In this document: in pieces, positions 40,521 through 53,100 of the stretch
How the letters are laid out: each line of letters starts with the position of its first letter
How positions within the stretch are numbered: position 1 is the stretch's first letter
Source of the DNA: Xestospongia muta
Lineage: Eukaryota > Porifera > Demospongiae > Haplosclerida > Petrosiidae
Length of the DNA stretch: 64,000 bases
Direction of reading: 5' to 3'
Assembly: GCA_963693285.1 (NCBI GenBank)
Contig: OY848927.1
Span: 746,501-810,500 of the forward strand
Position numbers and translations under genes: made by a program
The notes under the pieces: generated by a model
The model's input: only the letters and a program-made list of their open reading frames with translations
Database searches by the model: none
What the model was told of the DNA's origin: nothing

Positions 40521-43393
40521 ATGTTTTCACTGTTATTGGTAGCTTTGTTATTACTAACTGTTCATGTTAACTGTTCTCAAAACTTATCATTTCTACTCCT
40601 GACATCTTCTTCTTCTGAATTTAATACTTCGGGAGTTATATCAGCAGTAGATTTGGCTCTCAATGATGTTTTGCTTCAAGACTCTATTCTTCTTGATGAT
40701 TTCATGCTTCAATATACTACTGCTATAGATTCACGAGTACAGTTAAATTTATTCAATTTTCATGATATACCATTCCTATACTTTACAGTGCAATTATGAT
40801 CATACATTGGAAGTATTAAGACAAGAACTTACTAATACAACAGTAGCTGTCATTGGTTGTGGTTGTTCTAATGCTACACAGGCAATAACTGATCTACCAT
40901 CAAAACTACAATCTATACCTGTTGTAAGTTGATGTGTGTTTAATCATTAATGTCTTGTTTTCTTAACATAGATCTCATATTCATCTTTGTCGACAATCCT
41001 CAGTAACTCTACTCTGTATCCATCATTGATACGTGTTGTTCCATCTTACTCTCAACTACCAAATGCACTTGCTCAATTTATCACTCATTTTGGTTGGAAA
41101 CAAGTTCTTCTAATCACTCAACAAATAGCAGCAACTAAAGAAGTAATTGTTCTACAAATCGCAACAAATATATTGATATATATTGTTAGGAATTTACAAC
41201 TGCACTCAGTAGTCATAATATCATGATTGAAGAGTATTCTGAATGGAATCATCCAGTGAATGAAAGCATATTTGTAAGTGAACATTATTTTTTATTGTTT
41301 GTGAAGAATTACTTTGTTTAGCGATCAAGAAAAAGGATATTTGTTTTGGATGTAGTACAATCAGCAACTAAATCAATACTGTGTCAAGTAAGCAATGATA
41401 TTTGAGAATCTTGTAATAGTGGTATCGTTTTCAGGCATTTCTCAATGGGAAATATTATCCAGGTCATGTGTGGATAATCATTGACAATTTTGGTAAAAGT
41501 AAATGGTGGGTTAATCACAATGTCTTTGCTAATTGTACTAATGAACAATTTGAAACTGTTCTCAATTACTCACTTGTTATTGGAATTCATTCAAGTGCTA
41601 ATGTTAGTATACTATTAGTATAATAATGATTAATAATTAATATTATAGGATACATTATCTCGTTATGGTGGTTATGCTTATGATGCAGTTTGGACATTAG
41701 CTTTAGCTCTAAATGAGACAGTTAACACTGATAGTACTTTAAGTGTAGACTCATTTCATCAGATATCTTTTAATGGAGTGACTGTGAGTGTAATTGAATA
41801 CAATAATAACTAAATGATATTATAAGACAGGGACAAGTATCATTTAATGAAGGAGAACGACAAGATGCAGTTCTTTATTTTACACAATTCATCAATAATG
41901 AAGGTATGAAGTATAGCTATACACAACACAATATATATCACATGTTATCCATTAGGGGACATCTTGAGTGATCAACATGTTGCCAATTTTAATTACTCCT
42001 CACTTGAACTGACATTTATAAATTCAACAGTGAACATATGGCCATGTAAATTATCTACTTTATAGATATCTGTTAATAGTGATCTTTGTTATATTTCAGT
42101 GGGAGTACCATCAGATGGAATACCACTAAAAACAATTGTTACAGTGCCCATACCTGTATTTGTATTTGCTGTTATGTTGACAACTATTGGCTTAACATGG
42201 ACTGTCATCTGTTTTGTCTTCAACATTGTATTTAGGAATACTAAGTACAGGCAAATATAGAATATACATATAAATATAACTTATTTCATTTAGAGTCATT
42301 CATCTTACTAGTCCTAAGTTAAACTACCTTATGATATTGGGTTCATTATTTGCGTATATAGCGATACTACTGCTTACAATACCAACTATTAATAAGACAG
42401 CTGTGGAAGCACTCTGTATGGTAAGTTCTGTGTCATATTAAATAGTAGTTATTTGTGATCTTTGTAATTAGACCCGGTCAATTGTATTGTCTCTTATCGG
42501 TTATGATCTTTGTATATCAGTAACAACAGTTAAAATATGGAGAATTTATTATATTTTTGTTAGTCCACGGCCCAACAAGAAGGTCTTAGATCATTTGTAA
42601 CTTTGCAATGATTACAATATTATTATTCTCTTATTATATATAGATACCAAAAGATAGTCATTTGATGATTGTAGTAGCATTTCTTGTAAGTTTGGAGTTT
42701 GTATTTAGTATTATTTTCTTAGGATTGGATGACATATTTTATTCAGCAGAGTTAGTGGAATCTAATGTGAATAAGAGAATTGTAAATGAAGTAAGTTTGT
42801 ACATATATACTACAAGGTTTATATATCTTTTAGACAACAGGTGAAGAGCAAATATTTTATATCTGGGATTGTCGTAGTAGCAGTTATAGTCTAGTGTATA
42901 CAGTTGGGACAATTGTATACAAATTTGTCCTCCATTCTGCTTCACTATATTTTGCCTTTCGTATTCGCAAAATTAAAGTAACTGTTCTCAATGAATACAA
43001 ATCTACTGCAGGAATAACTTATTCCTCCATTGTCTTTATGATAGCTGCTGGCATAACTTTACCTATTCTTCCAGATCGACACATTATTGCTTATTATTTG
43101 ACTTACATCATTTTAGTATTTATTGTAGTAACTCTGTTCCTTTCATTTACATTCATACCAAAGGTAGCAGCTTCATTATATCTTCACTGATATATAGTAT
43201 ACCAATTTAGATGATTGCATTATGGAGGGATCCAAAAGGAGAAAATGTCTTTGCATATCATCAAGAAGAGGTACATCAAGAAGCTGATCATCACTCTAAA
43301 GAAAAACACAAAGCATCCTCAAGCAGTGATGGAGACACTTCAACAAATCCTACAGTTGCTGTGAAACACACTGTTGATATCAGTACTGTTTGA
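40521..43393 (+). CDS. GABA-B-like class C GPCR, unit E, intact
   Basis: Fifteen in-phase exons: 40521-40736, 40789-40923, 40972-41142, 41190-41273, 41322-41387, 41435-41602, 41649-41783, 41831-41903, 41956-42045, 42100-42244, 42294-42420, 42472-42582, 42644-42790, 42834-43163 and 43211-43393 (726 residues). Signal peptide, flytrap domain with TNTTVAVIGCGCSN and FGWKQVLLITQQ, then seven helices (LTSPKLNYLMILG, LIGYDLCISVTTVKIWRIYY, SFTFIPKMIALWRDP). The tail is His/Glu/Ser-rich. Exons 3 and 7 are almost identical to those of units A and F, while exons 4-6 and 11-14 diverge. With F it forms a second sub-array beyond the minisatellite block. Confidence 0.93.
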
Positions 43394-43577
43394 TTGTTGC
43401 CTAGTTAACTGTTATCAGATTGTTTTATTTTTGATGTTCTTTGTGGCATATAAAATTATTCATAAAAAGTTTATTATCTTCATAGTATACTTAATATGTA
43501 GTATACATGATACTCTTGTCATAATCAGTGGGAGTTGATTTGTTTAACTTTCATAACACTCCCTCTAGCCATCAGTA
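43394..43577. promoter_or_regulatory. Spacer between GPCR units E and F
   Basis: 184 bp. It must hold the 3' end of E and the whole upstream region of F. ATAATCAGTGGGAGTTGATT at about 43521-43540 matches the region before unit E. Confidence 0.5.
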
Positions 43578-46500
43578 ATGTCTTCACTATTAGTAGTAGC
43601 TTTGTTATTACTAACTGTCCCTGTTAACTGTCTTCAGAACTTATCATTTCTACTTCTGACATCTTCATCCTCTGAATTTAATACTTCAGGAGTTATATCA
43701 GCCGTAGATTTGGCTCTTAAAGATGTTCTTCAGGATTCTAACCTTCTTGATCGTTACATGCTTCAATATACTACTGCTATAGATTCTAAGGTACAGTTAA
43801 ATTTATTCACATTTTACAACAAGTGTTGATCCTATGTAGTGTAATCGTGATCACACATCAGAAGTATTAAGACAAGAACTTACTAATACAACAGTAGCTG
43901 TCATTGGTTGTGGTTGTTCTAATGCTACACAGGCAATAACTGATCTACCATCAAAACTACAATCTATACCTGTTGTAAGTTGATGTGTGTTTAATCATTA
44001 ATGTCTTGTTTTCTTAACATAGATCTCATATTCATCTTTGTCGACAATCCTCAGTAACTCTACTCTGTATCCATCATTGATACAAGTTGTTCCATCTTAC
44101 TCTCAACTACCAAATGCACTTGCTCAATTTATCACTCATTTTGGTTGGAAACAAGTTCTTCTAATCACTCAACAAATAGCAGCAACTAAAGAAGTAATTG
44201 TTCTACAAATTACAACAAATATATTGATATATATTGTTAGGAATTTACGACTGCACTCAACAGTCATAATATTAAAGCTGAGGTGTATTCTGAACAGAGC
44301 AATTTGTTGAGTAATAACATATTTGTAAGTGAACATCAATTTTGTTTTTTTGAGGAAATTCTTTGTTTAGCTATCAAGGAAAAGAGTGTTTATATTGGAT
44401 GTAGTTCAATCCAATGCTAAAAGCATTCTTTGTCAAGTAAGCAATGATATTTGAGAATCTTGTATTAGTGGTATCATTTTCAGGCATTTCTCAGTGGGAA
44501 ATATTATCCAGGCCATGCGTGGATAGTTATTGATAATTATGCTATGAGCAGATGGTGGGTTGACCACAACAACTGTACCAATGAACAACTTGAAACTGTT
44601 CTCAATTACTCACTTGTTATTGGAATTCAATCAAGTGTCAATGTTAGTATACTATTAGTATAATAATGATTATTAATTAATATTATAGGATACATTATCT
44701 CGTTATGGTGGTTATGCTTATGATGCAGTTTGGACGTTAGCTTTAGCTCTAAATGATACAGTTAACACTGATAGTACTTTAAGTGTAGACTCATTTCATG
44801 AGATATCTTTTAATGGAGTGACTGTGAGTGTAATTGAATACAATAATAACTAAATGATATTATAAGACAGGGACAAGTATCATTTAATGAAGGAGAACGA
44901 CAAGATGCAGTTCTTTATTTTACACAATTCATCAATAATGAAGGTATGAAGTATAGCTATGCACAACACAATATATATCACATGTTATCCATTAGGGAAC
45001 ATCTTGAGTGATCAACATGTTGCCAATTTTAATTACACTTCACTTGAACTGACATTTATAAATTCAACAGTGAACATATGGCCATGTAAATTATCTGCTT
45101 TATAGATATTTGTTAATAGTGATCTTTGTTATATTTCAGTGGGAGTACCATCAGATGGAATACCACTAAAAACAATTGTTACAGTGCCCATACCTGTATT
45201 TGCATTTGCTATTATATTGACAACTATTGGCTTAACATGGACTGTCATCTGTTTTGTCTTCAACATTGTATACAGGAAAGCAAAGTACATATAAACATAG
45301 AATATAAATGAGACTGCTTCTCGTTATAAAATAATGGACCACTTCTGTCAAAACATCATCTGACTTGATTGTGAAAAGGGACCACTGTGTTAAAACATAA
45401 CAAAAAACAGTTTTGTATACATACAGTTACCATGAATAGTTGTACATATATAGCAGCTGTATGTGTACAAACCTGTTTTTGAGGCGTTTTAACAAGGGTC
45501 TCTTTTCACAATTCAAGTCACACATGATTTGCCAGAAGTGTTTCCTTATTGCAAATCAGGTCACAATATGAATATAATTATAACTGTTACCTTTTATAAT
45601 TTAGAGTCATTCAGCTTACAAGTCCTAAGCTAAACTATGTTATGATATTGGGTTCACTGTTTGTCTATGTATCATTAGTGCTGTATACTGTACCAATTAT
45701 GAATATGACAGCTGTGGAAGCACTCTGTCCAGTAAGTTCTGTGTTATGTTATTAAAATGATTTTTCTGTCATTGTAATTAGACTCGAACATTTGTAGCAT
45801 CTGTTATCGGTTATGATCTTTGTATATCATTGACAACAGTTAAAATATGGAGAATTTATTATATTGTTGTTAATCCACGGCCTAGCAAGAAGGTTCTAGA
45901 TCATTTGTAACTTTGCAATGATTACAATATTATTCTCTTATTATATATAGATACCAAAAGATGGTCATTTGTTAATTGTAGTAGCAGTTCTTGTAAGTTT
46001 GGAGCTTGTGTTCGCTGCTATCTTTATAGGGTTGGATGGGATATTTTCTTCACCAGATATAGTGGAATCTACTGAGAATAAGAGAATTGTGAATGAAGTA
46101 AGTTGGTACATATAGACTACAAGGTTTATTTAAATCTTCTAGACAACAGGTGAAGAGCAAATATTTTATTTCTGGGATTGTCGCGATAGCAGTTATGGTC
46201 AAGTATATACAGTTGGGACAATTATATACAAATTTGTCCTCCATTTTGTGTCACTATATTTTGCCTTTCGTATTCGCAAAATTAAAATTACTGTTCTCAA
46301 TGAATACAAATCTACTGCAGCAATAACTTACTCCTCCATTGTCTTTATGATAACTGCTGGGATATCTTTACCTATTCTTCAAGAACGACATCTTACAGCT
46401 TATTACTTGACTTATGTCATTTTAGTATTTATTTTAGTAACTTTATTTCTCTCATTCACATTTGTTCCTAAGGTAATTATGATTTCATATACCTTCAGTG

Positions 46501-46705
46501 ATTTTACAGTATACCAACTTAGATGATTGCATTATGGAGGGATCCAAAAGGAGAAAATGTCTTTGCATATCATCAAGAAGAAGTACATCAAGAAGCTGAT
46601 CATGGCTCTAAAGAAAGATGCAAAGCATCCTCAAACAGTGATGGAGACCCTTCAACAAATGCTACAGTTGCTGTGAAACACACTGTTGATATCAGTAGTG
46701 TTTGA
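43578..46705 (+). CDS. GABA-B-like class C GPCR, unit F, intact
   Basis: Fifteen in-phase exons: 43578-43790, 43840-43974, 44023-44193, 44241-44324, 44371-44436, 44484-44642, 44689-44823, 44871-44943, 44996-45085, 45140-45284, 45605-45731, 45782-45892, 45951-46097, 46143-46472 and 46523-46705 (722 residues). The architecture is that of unit E, and the two tails are nearly identical (ALWRDPKGENVFAYHQEEVH). The signal peptide ends VNCLQN where the others have VNCSQN. Intron 10 is 320 bp, against 49 bp in E, because a foldback element has inserted. Confidence 0.93.
45311..45563. mobile_element. Foldback MITE-like element in intron 10 of GPCR unit F
   Basis: The two ends are imperfect inverted repeats of about 110-120 bp around a loop of about 30 bp. 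The left arm has CACTTCTGTCAAAACAT, GACTTGATTGTGAAAAGGGA and TTTTGTATACATACAG. The right arm, read in reverse complement, has CACTTCTGGCAAATCAT, GACTTGAATTGTGAAAAGAG and TTTGTACACATACAG. The paralogous intron of unit E lacks it, so it inserted after the E/F duplication. There is no coding capacity, so it is non-autonomous. Exact ends and target-site duplication are uncertain. Confidence 0.7.
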
Positions 46706-47155
46706 AAAATTATACACAGTTATAGTGAAATGCTGACAAATATGTAAAATTTATGTTTTAGTACATCTTCACAATACATTGCATATATATGTATGGTATT
46801 GTTGAATGATTAACTTACTTGAAATTAAAGAATGTGTTGTTTTGCAATCAACAGTCAAGTACACAATGACATATGATTGTTTTGGTAATATACAGTAACA
46901 TCAGTGTTTAGGAATGTTTTAATGAGTAATACTATCATACTTTGTTAATAATGGATTGTCTACCATATATTGTGTCAGTATATGAGCACAAGAGATTGCA
47001 TGTATATAATTATTTAATTATGCAAAATAAATAATAGATTATCAATGATATGGTATTGTGCATGGTAGTATTATAAAAAATAAATGATAACAAAAACAAT
47101 AACTCAGTATAAAAAAGGAGTTTCTAGAGTAATCTTTTATTTTAGGGAGAATTGT
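46706..47155. other. Convergent intergenic region, GPCR unit F / adhesion GPCR
   Basis: 450 bp, AT-rich, no exon seen. TTTATT at 47136-47141 is AATAAA on the minus strand, 15 bp past the adhesion GPCR stop. Plus-strand AATAAA copies lie at about 47027 and 47080. Confidence 0.5.
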
Positions 47156-50100
47156 CTAATACAACACTGTATCTTCACCTGTGAATGATGTCTCTGCTTC
47201 ATCGATAAAACTCTCATTAATTAATACATGAATGTTGTCAAACTGTTTCTCTAATTTCTTCCATTCTTCTTCTTCTTCTTCACTTTCTACTGGTGATGGC
47301 CCAAACTCAATCTCTAATGCCTGGGATCCAGATAGTGACATATCTCCAAGACTGTAAGTAGAACCAACTAAATCCTCCAATTCCGGCTTTGCTTTTGATT
47401 TTTGCTTTGATCTCAAACTTGAAGTAGAACTCAATTTCGTCTTTGTCAACCTTTTTTTTGATTCTTTTTTTGACATTTTCTTCTTTGGTTTGTCAGGTTG
47501 TTCTGCTTCCTCTGGAACAATCTCTTTACCAATATCAATTACATCAAAGTTGAACTCATTTGGAGAAGATAGATGAGGCTGCATTGAAGGAATAAAACTT
47601 TCCACTGTCTCTGCCTCGCTCATTCCATGTATTGGGTTCTTGAACACTTGACTACCTTCAGCATCAGAATCAGCATTTACATATCTTTTTTTTGAAGGGG
47701 GGACAGCACTTGTGGGATGTGGTGCATTAGTGCCAAATTTACGAGGACGAGCAGGTGTTACAAATGGTGTTAATGTGGTACGTGTCATGGCTTTGGCTTC
47801 TTGAGGTTTCTTGCAGCAGAAAACAATTAACAACCATCGTTTCCAGAGCTGTCTGGCGGCATTTGCCCGTACGCAGTGCAAAAGAAAGATCAAGATGCCT
47901 TGCACACCAACAAAAATACTAAACAAATAGACAAAAGTGAGGTACACTTCTTCAGGGAATTCAGCTGTTGCAAGTAATCCAAATGCCCAACCAAGTCCAA
48001 AATTAACAGAGAGGATCATGGCCATGAAGAGGATTTTGGAATACTCCATTGACGTGTTACTTTTGTATTCTTGTGTTCTACGTCTTTTAGAGAAGAACAC
48101 ATTGCCAATAATAATCACAAAGAGAACCCAGTCAAAGATATAAATCAAACCAAATGGCACAAGGAAGCCAATATAGAAAGGTAGACCAGCAGGACGACAG
48201 CTATGAAATGAATATGCATCATAATAAATGTTTACTTTGTTATAGTACAAAAGTATGCTACAATATTGGCATTAGAATTTCTGTAGCACATATGGACATT
48301 GTACTTACAAGAATTTATATTCCAGATAATATTGATAACCAGCTCCTGCAGATATTCCGGTAATTATTAATGGGACTCCTTTAAAGAAGGAAGTCAATAT
48401 TTATGAGAGTATGCATCGACTCTTCCCAACTTACCCCATGCTATAATAGTACCATATAAAACAAAATGTCCACCCTGATAAAAGACTTTCACTAATTTCC
48501 GATACAAGTCCACTGCCTCAATAGCAGTCCACATAAAATATACTAACATAAAATAGTAGAGTAATGCACCAAGGAATCCACAAAATATGTTTCCTCCATT
48601 CAACTTTAAAATTGACGAGGCATTTCCAGCTGCAAGGTAAGTGGCATACATACCTATGAGTACAAGACTCATATTAATGAGTGTTTTTCCTTGAGTTCGT
48701 TTGAGTAGTTGCCTAGAGGAAGAGTGGTAGAGTTTAGTCTAACATACACTAATTCTGTTTAAAATATCATTTACTTTGAACCAAGGTATGTTATAATCGT
48801 TAGTATCAGACAGAAAATGGATATAATAGCACCAATATATGTGATGACCTCTAAACTGGTTTGAATTGCACCAGTATTGACCACACGAGGTTTGACATCC
48901 TTCATGAAATAGAATGACATAACTAGTTTTTCAATATAATAATTCCCACAATAAATTAATGTACGTATTTAAATAGCAGAGTATAAACTTTCTCACCAAG
49001 AGGTATCCAAAATGTGTCAAGTGGTCACACTGACATTGTATCACATCATCATTTGGACCAGAAACATTTCTGCATCCTCTCATACTCCAACTACCACTGC
49101 CTCCTAAAAACAGAACCTGTAACACAGCTGTTATAAATAAACTTGGTTTATTACCTATAGCAAAATCCCAAAAGACACAAGTTGAGTCAGAATCATTGGT
49201 ACCATTTTTACGAAGATACTAAAGTGAGGAATCGAATGGATGATGTTATTCCGTAAATTATTTTGAATTGCTTACTTTTGGTTTTGTAAAAGTTATTGAT
49301 ATAGGATCATCCAAATTTTCTATTGTTTTATTACTTACACTAGCAGATATAACAACTCCACCAACTGTTAAATTACCAGCTGTAATCAATTGCCCATAAA
49401 AACCAGTGCTAGCTTGAAATAACACAGTACTTAAAAATACATTGTAGCTGATACGAATAGGACCTTTGCCCTCATAGTTCTGACTAAGAGAGTCTGGTAT
49501 AGATAGGGACATCATACTTTCTGATTTAGCTTCAGACAATTTAATGTTCTCCACTAACATTACTCCTCCTCTGTCAAGTAGCCTCCCATTTTGTACTTCA
49601 ACAACAAATGTCTGATTTTGAAAAGCGGTCCGATTATTTTCTGATATAATTATTGCAATTTCCTCTTTTTGAAATGTAACTGTTCTGTTTGGTCCAGAGA
49701 GTATAACTTTGTTTTGAAAAGTGTCCAAAGAACTTAGAATTCTGTAGAATTGAAAAATGATATTAATATTGTCATACATAGTCTTTTAATATCATATTTT
49801 GTGTATTAACTTATGTTGAGTGATGGTAGGTGTATTGTAATATTACAGCTGTTTAGTATAATAGCTAATTATTAATTCATTAATTTCCTGCTAACAGTGT
49901 GTACCTGTTGCTTGAATCATGTCGATTCTGACTGGCTTTTACAACATCAGAATCAACTGAGAGAAGATTGCTTAAACTCTCCACATAGTTATTTTGTAGT
50001 TCTTCATCATCTGCTATCTCATTTGATTCAACAATCTTTTCTAATACTAGAGAGGCAATGGAAAAATCCACCTGCTCAAAGGAAGCCGCATCCTTTGATA

Positions 50101-53100
50101 TTTCAACTAGTTCTTCTGCCACCTCTTTGACATCTTTGACCTATAGTGTAATGTATACTATAAAAGCTATCAGAAGTTATTATAAATATGTGAATTGTTG
50201 ACATTTTATCACTATTCAAGAATGCTTTAAAATTAATGATGAATTCAAGCAAGAAGGCAAGCAGACAGACAGATAAGGTAAATAAAAAGAAGAATGACAG
50301 ACAGACAGACATTTATTGTATTTTTCAACTCACTGTAGTCAAATGACAAAGTGTCAGCGTGATATTAATATTCCTTTGATTATAATCACATCTCGATGTA
50401 TTAGCAGGTAACCAGACAGCACCATAAGTATACGTACCACCACATCCCCTTGTTGCAGTACCAATAGTAAATTCTAGGTCACCACATGGACATCTCTTCT
50501 CAATTCTGCCAGTGATCTCTGATTCTGGCCATTTTATACTAATATCATAATCAGAATGAAGTATCTCTTCTTCTCTACGACAGCCATCTGTGAAATGGAT
50601 TAAATAAAAATGATGTCATTATGATATTAGTTATTCATTCCAACAGTTACACAGCTATTTTATAACTGCTCATACCAAATCTCCACAAGTCTATCACTTT
50701 CACTCCCAATTTGCATTCTGTCTCTAAATTTTGTAGTTTGTTCCAAAGAGCATCATGAAGTCCATCAGAGTCAGGCATTGTCCTTTGATAGACTGTTACA
50801 AGAACTGATGCAAGTCTAAAGGAGAAATATTACCCATTTAACAACCATTATTCTTTCATCCTTTGATCTATCTATTGTTCACCCATTCTTTTTCTTACCC
50901 ATTATGAGGTGAACATGGCATTAAATTACATGATGTAACAGAATATATTATAGTTGTGTTCTGATCAGGTAGCTCATGATAACCCAAACATTCAGCCATC
51001 TATTTAACAGAGACAAGGTCAACATTATATCTCAGTTATTATTGTCATTATATATAAAGAATATTACTAACTTCATCTGTTGTATTGTCTATATCAATAA
51101 TATCACTAGCATTTATTTTGTCAATGACAGCTACGTATTGATAGATACCTGTATTATAAAAGTATAAATGAAGGATTGACAGATAGATCATAGATGGATG
51201 GACAGATTGATGGATGGATGGTACTCACCAGGTATAATTACAAGTCCTGGTTCAGAGGTACTGTTACCAGCATCATTAATAGCAATACAAGTATAATAGC
51301 CTCTATCTTGAGGTTGAGCATCAGTTACAGTGAGCACTGCATCAGAATCTCTGTATATTAACTTATTATCTTTTTTCCATTGATAAATAGGAGCGGTACC
51401 ACTCGCTAGACAAGTAAGATTAAATGAACCAAGTAAAATTGTCTCTGTAATATTGGCTGGATCTTTTTGGACATCTGGTGGTATTACAACAGGAACATTT
51501 ACTGAGAGAGAATACAGATTATGAGAGATTATGAGAGAGAGAGAGAGTGAGTGAGAGAAAGAGAATACAGATTATGCACATTTCGATTGTTTCAACTTTC
51601 TTACTTTGCTGACTACAGTTCTTTCCAGTATAGTTAGTACTACATTGACAAAAATAGTCATTGAGTTGATCCACACAAATACCATGTACACAGGGATTAG
51701 AATGAAGGAGACAATCATCTAGAACTAAAGAGGAAACAACCATATATCAACTGACCACAATCACAAAGAAACACAATAGTACATAGCAATCTATATCTCT
51801 TATCTCATACTTTCAACAGTCACAATTGTTGAGTCAATCAAATGTATCTCTTCATATTGTGCCCTACATTTATACTCTCCAGCATCATTTGGAACAGCAC
51901 TCTTAACTGTTAATGTATTCCATAGAGTATATGTGTTAACTACTTCACTAGTTGCAGTACGTCTCTCATTAAAGACTACAGACACGCTATCTTCACCATA
52001 TAACCAATCTAAGGTAGGTAATGGATAGCCAGTAGCTATGCATTTTACTGTGAATGTCTTCTGCTCTGGGATAATGACAGATTGAGGAACTGTAGTGACT
52101 TTCTGTAAAACTATTAATAGAAAGAAACAAGTACCATAATACTTGGATTGTACTCCATATTTTTCACATATGCCAAACATCACAAAAAGATATTGGAGTT
52201 ATGAAATTAATAAGATCTAGATATTTTAATAATCCTACTTGATATCTTATCAAAAAAAAACACTAACAAATCTTAACAATATGTAAGACTTGTCTTTATC
52301 TCTTGCATCTTACCTTGTATACTAATGGTTGCCATTGTAGTGATTAAAGAGAGTGAGTTAGTAGAAGAACACAAGATGTTATAGTTGTTATAATCTGATA
52401 AGTCATTGTTTAATGTGTAATATGCTGTTATATAGTATAATCCATTGACAGTGTAATTGGAGCCACAGGTAATGGTAACACCAGGTATGTTTGTTGAAAC
52501 TAATGGGGAAAGAGAATGAGACCACGATTTTTATCATACATCCAGCAAAAATGTTTATTATTATTTATACTGAATATTAAAATTAAAATCAAAAATACAA
52601 ACAAACAATAAACAAACAAATTATTTAGAGCCTTCCCCCTTTAAAATTACTCAATTAATATTCAACTAATCTTACCTCCATCACCATCACCATAGTTACA
52701 CTGTAAATCACCAAATGTCACTGTTGGAGGAGGTTTACCAGTACCAATACAAGTTAACACAGTGGGATCTGATGGAATGCGATGAACAACAGATGATGGT
52801 GTTATAGTTACAGTTGGAACAGCTATAAAATGAAGATAGAAAATTACTCAAACTTTTCATAGTCAACAATATATTCCAGCATTTACCGTTCACTTGGAGC
52901 TGTAGTATTGTTTTCTCATTGCTGTCATAGGCATTGCTAGCAACACACTGATAATCTCCTTCATCATATATCTCCAAGTCATTAAGAGACAGAGTACTGG
53001 TAGTTATAGGAACCTCTCCAGCTGGTATTGTCACATTAGTTACTATATTCTCATCTATTTCCAGTCCCTCTTTGGTCCAAGTAATGTTGACAGCAGGAAA

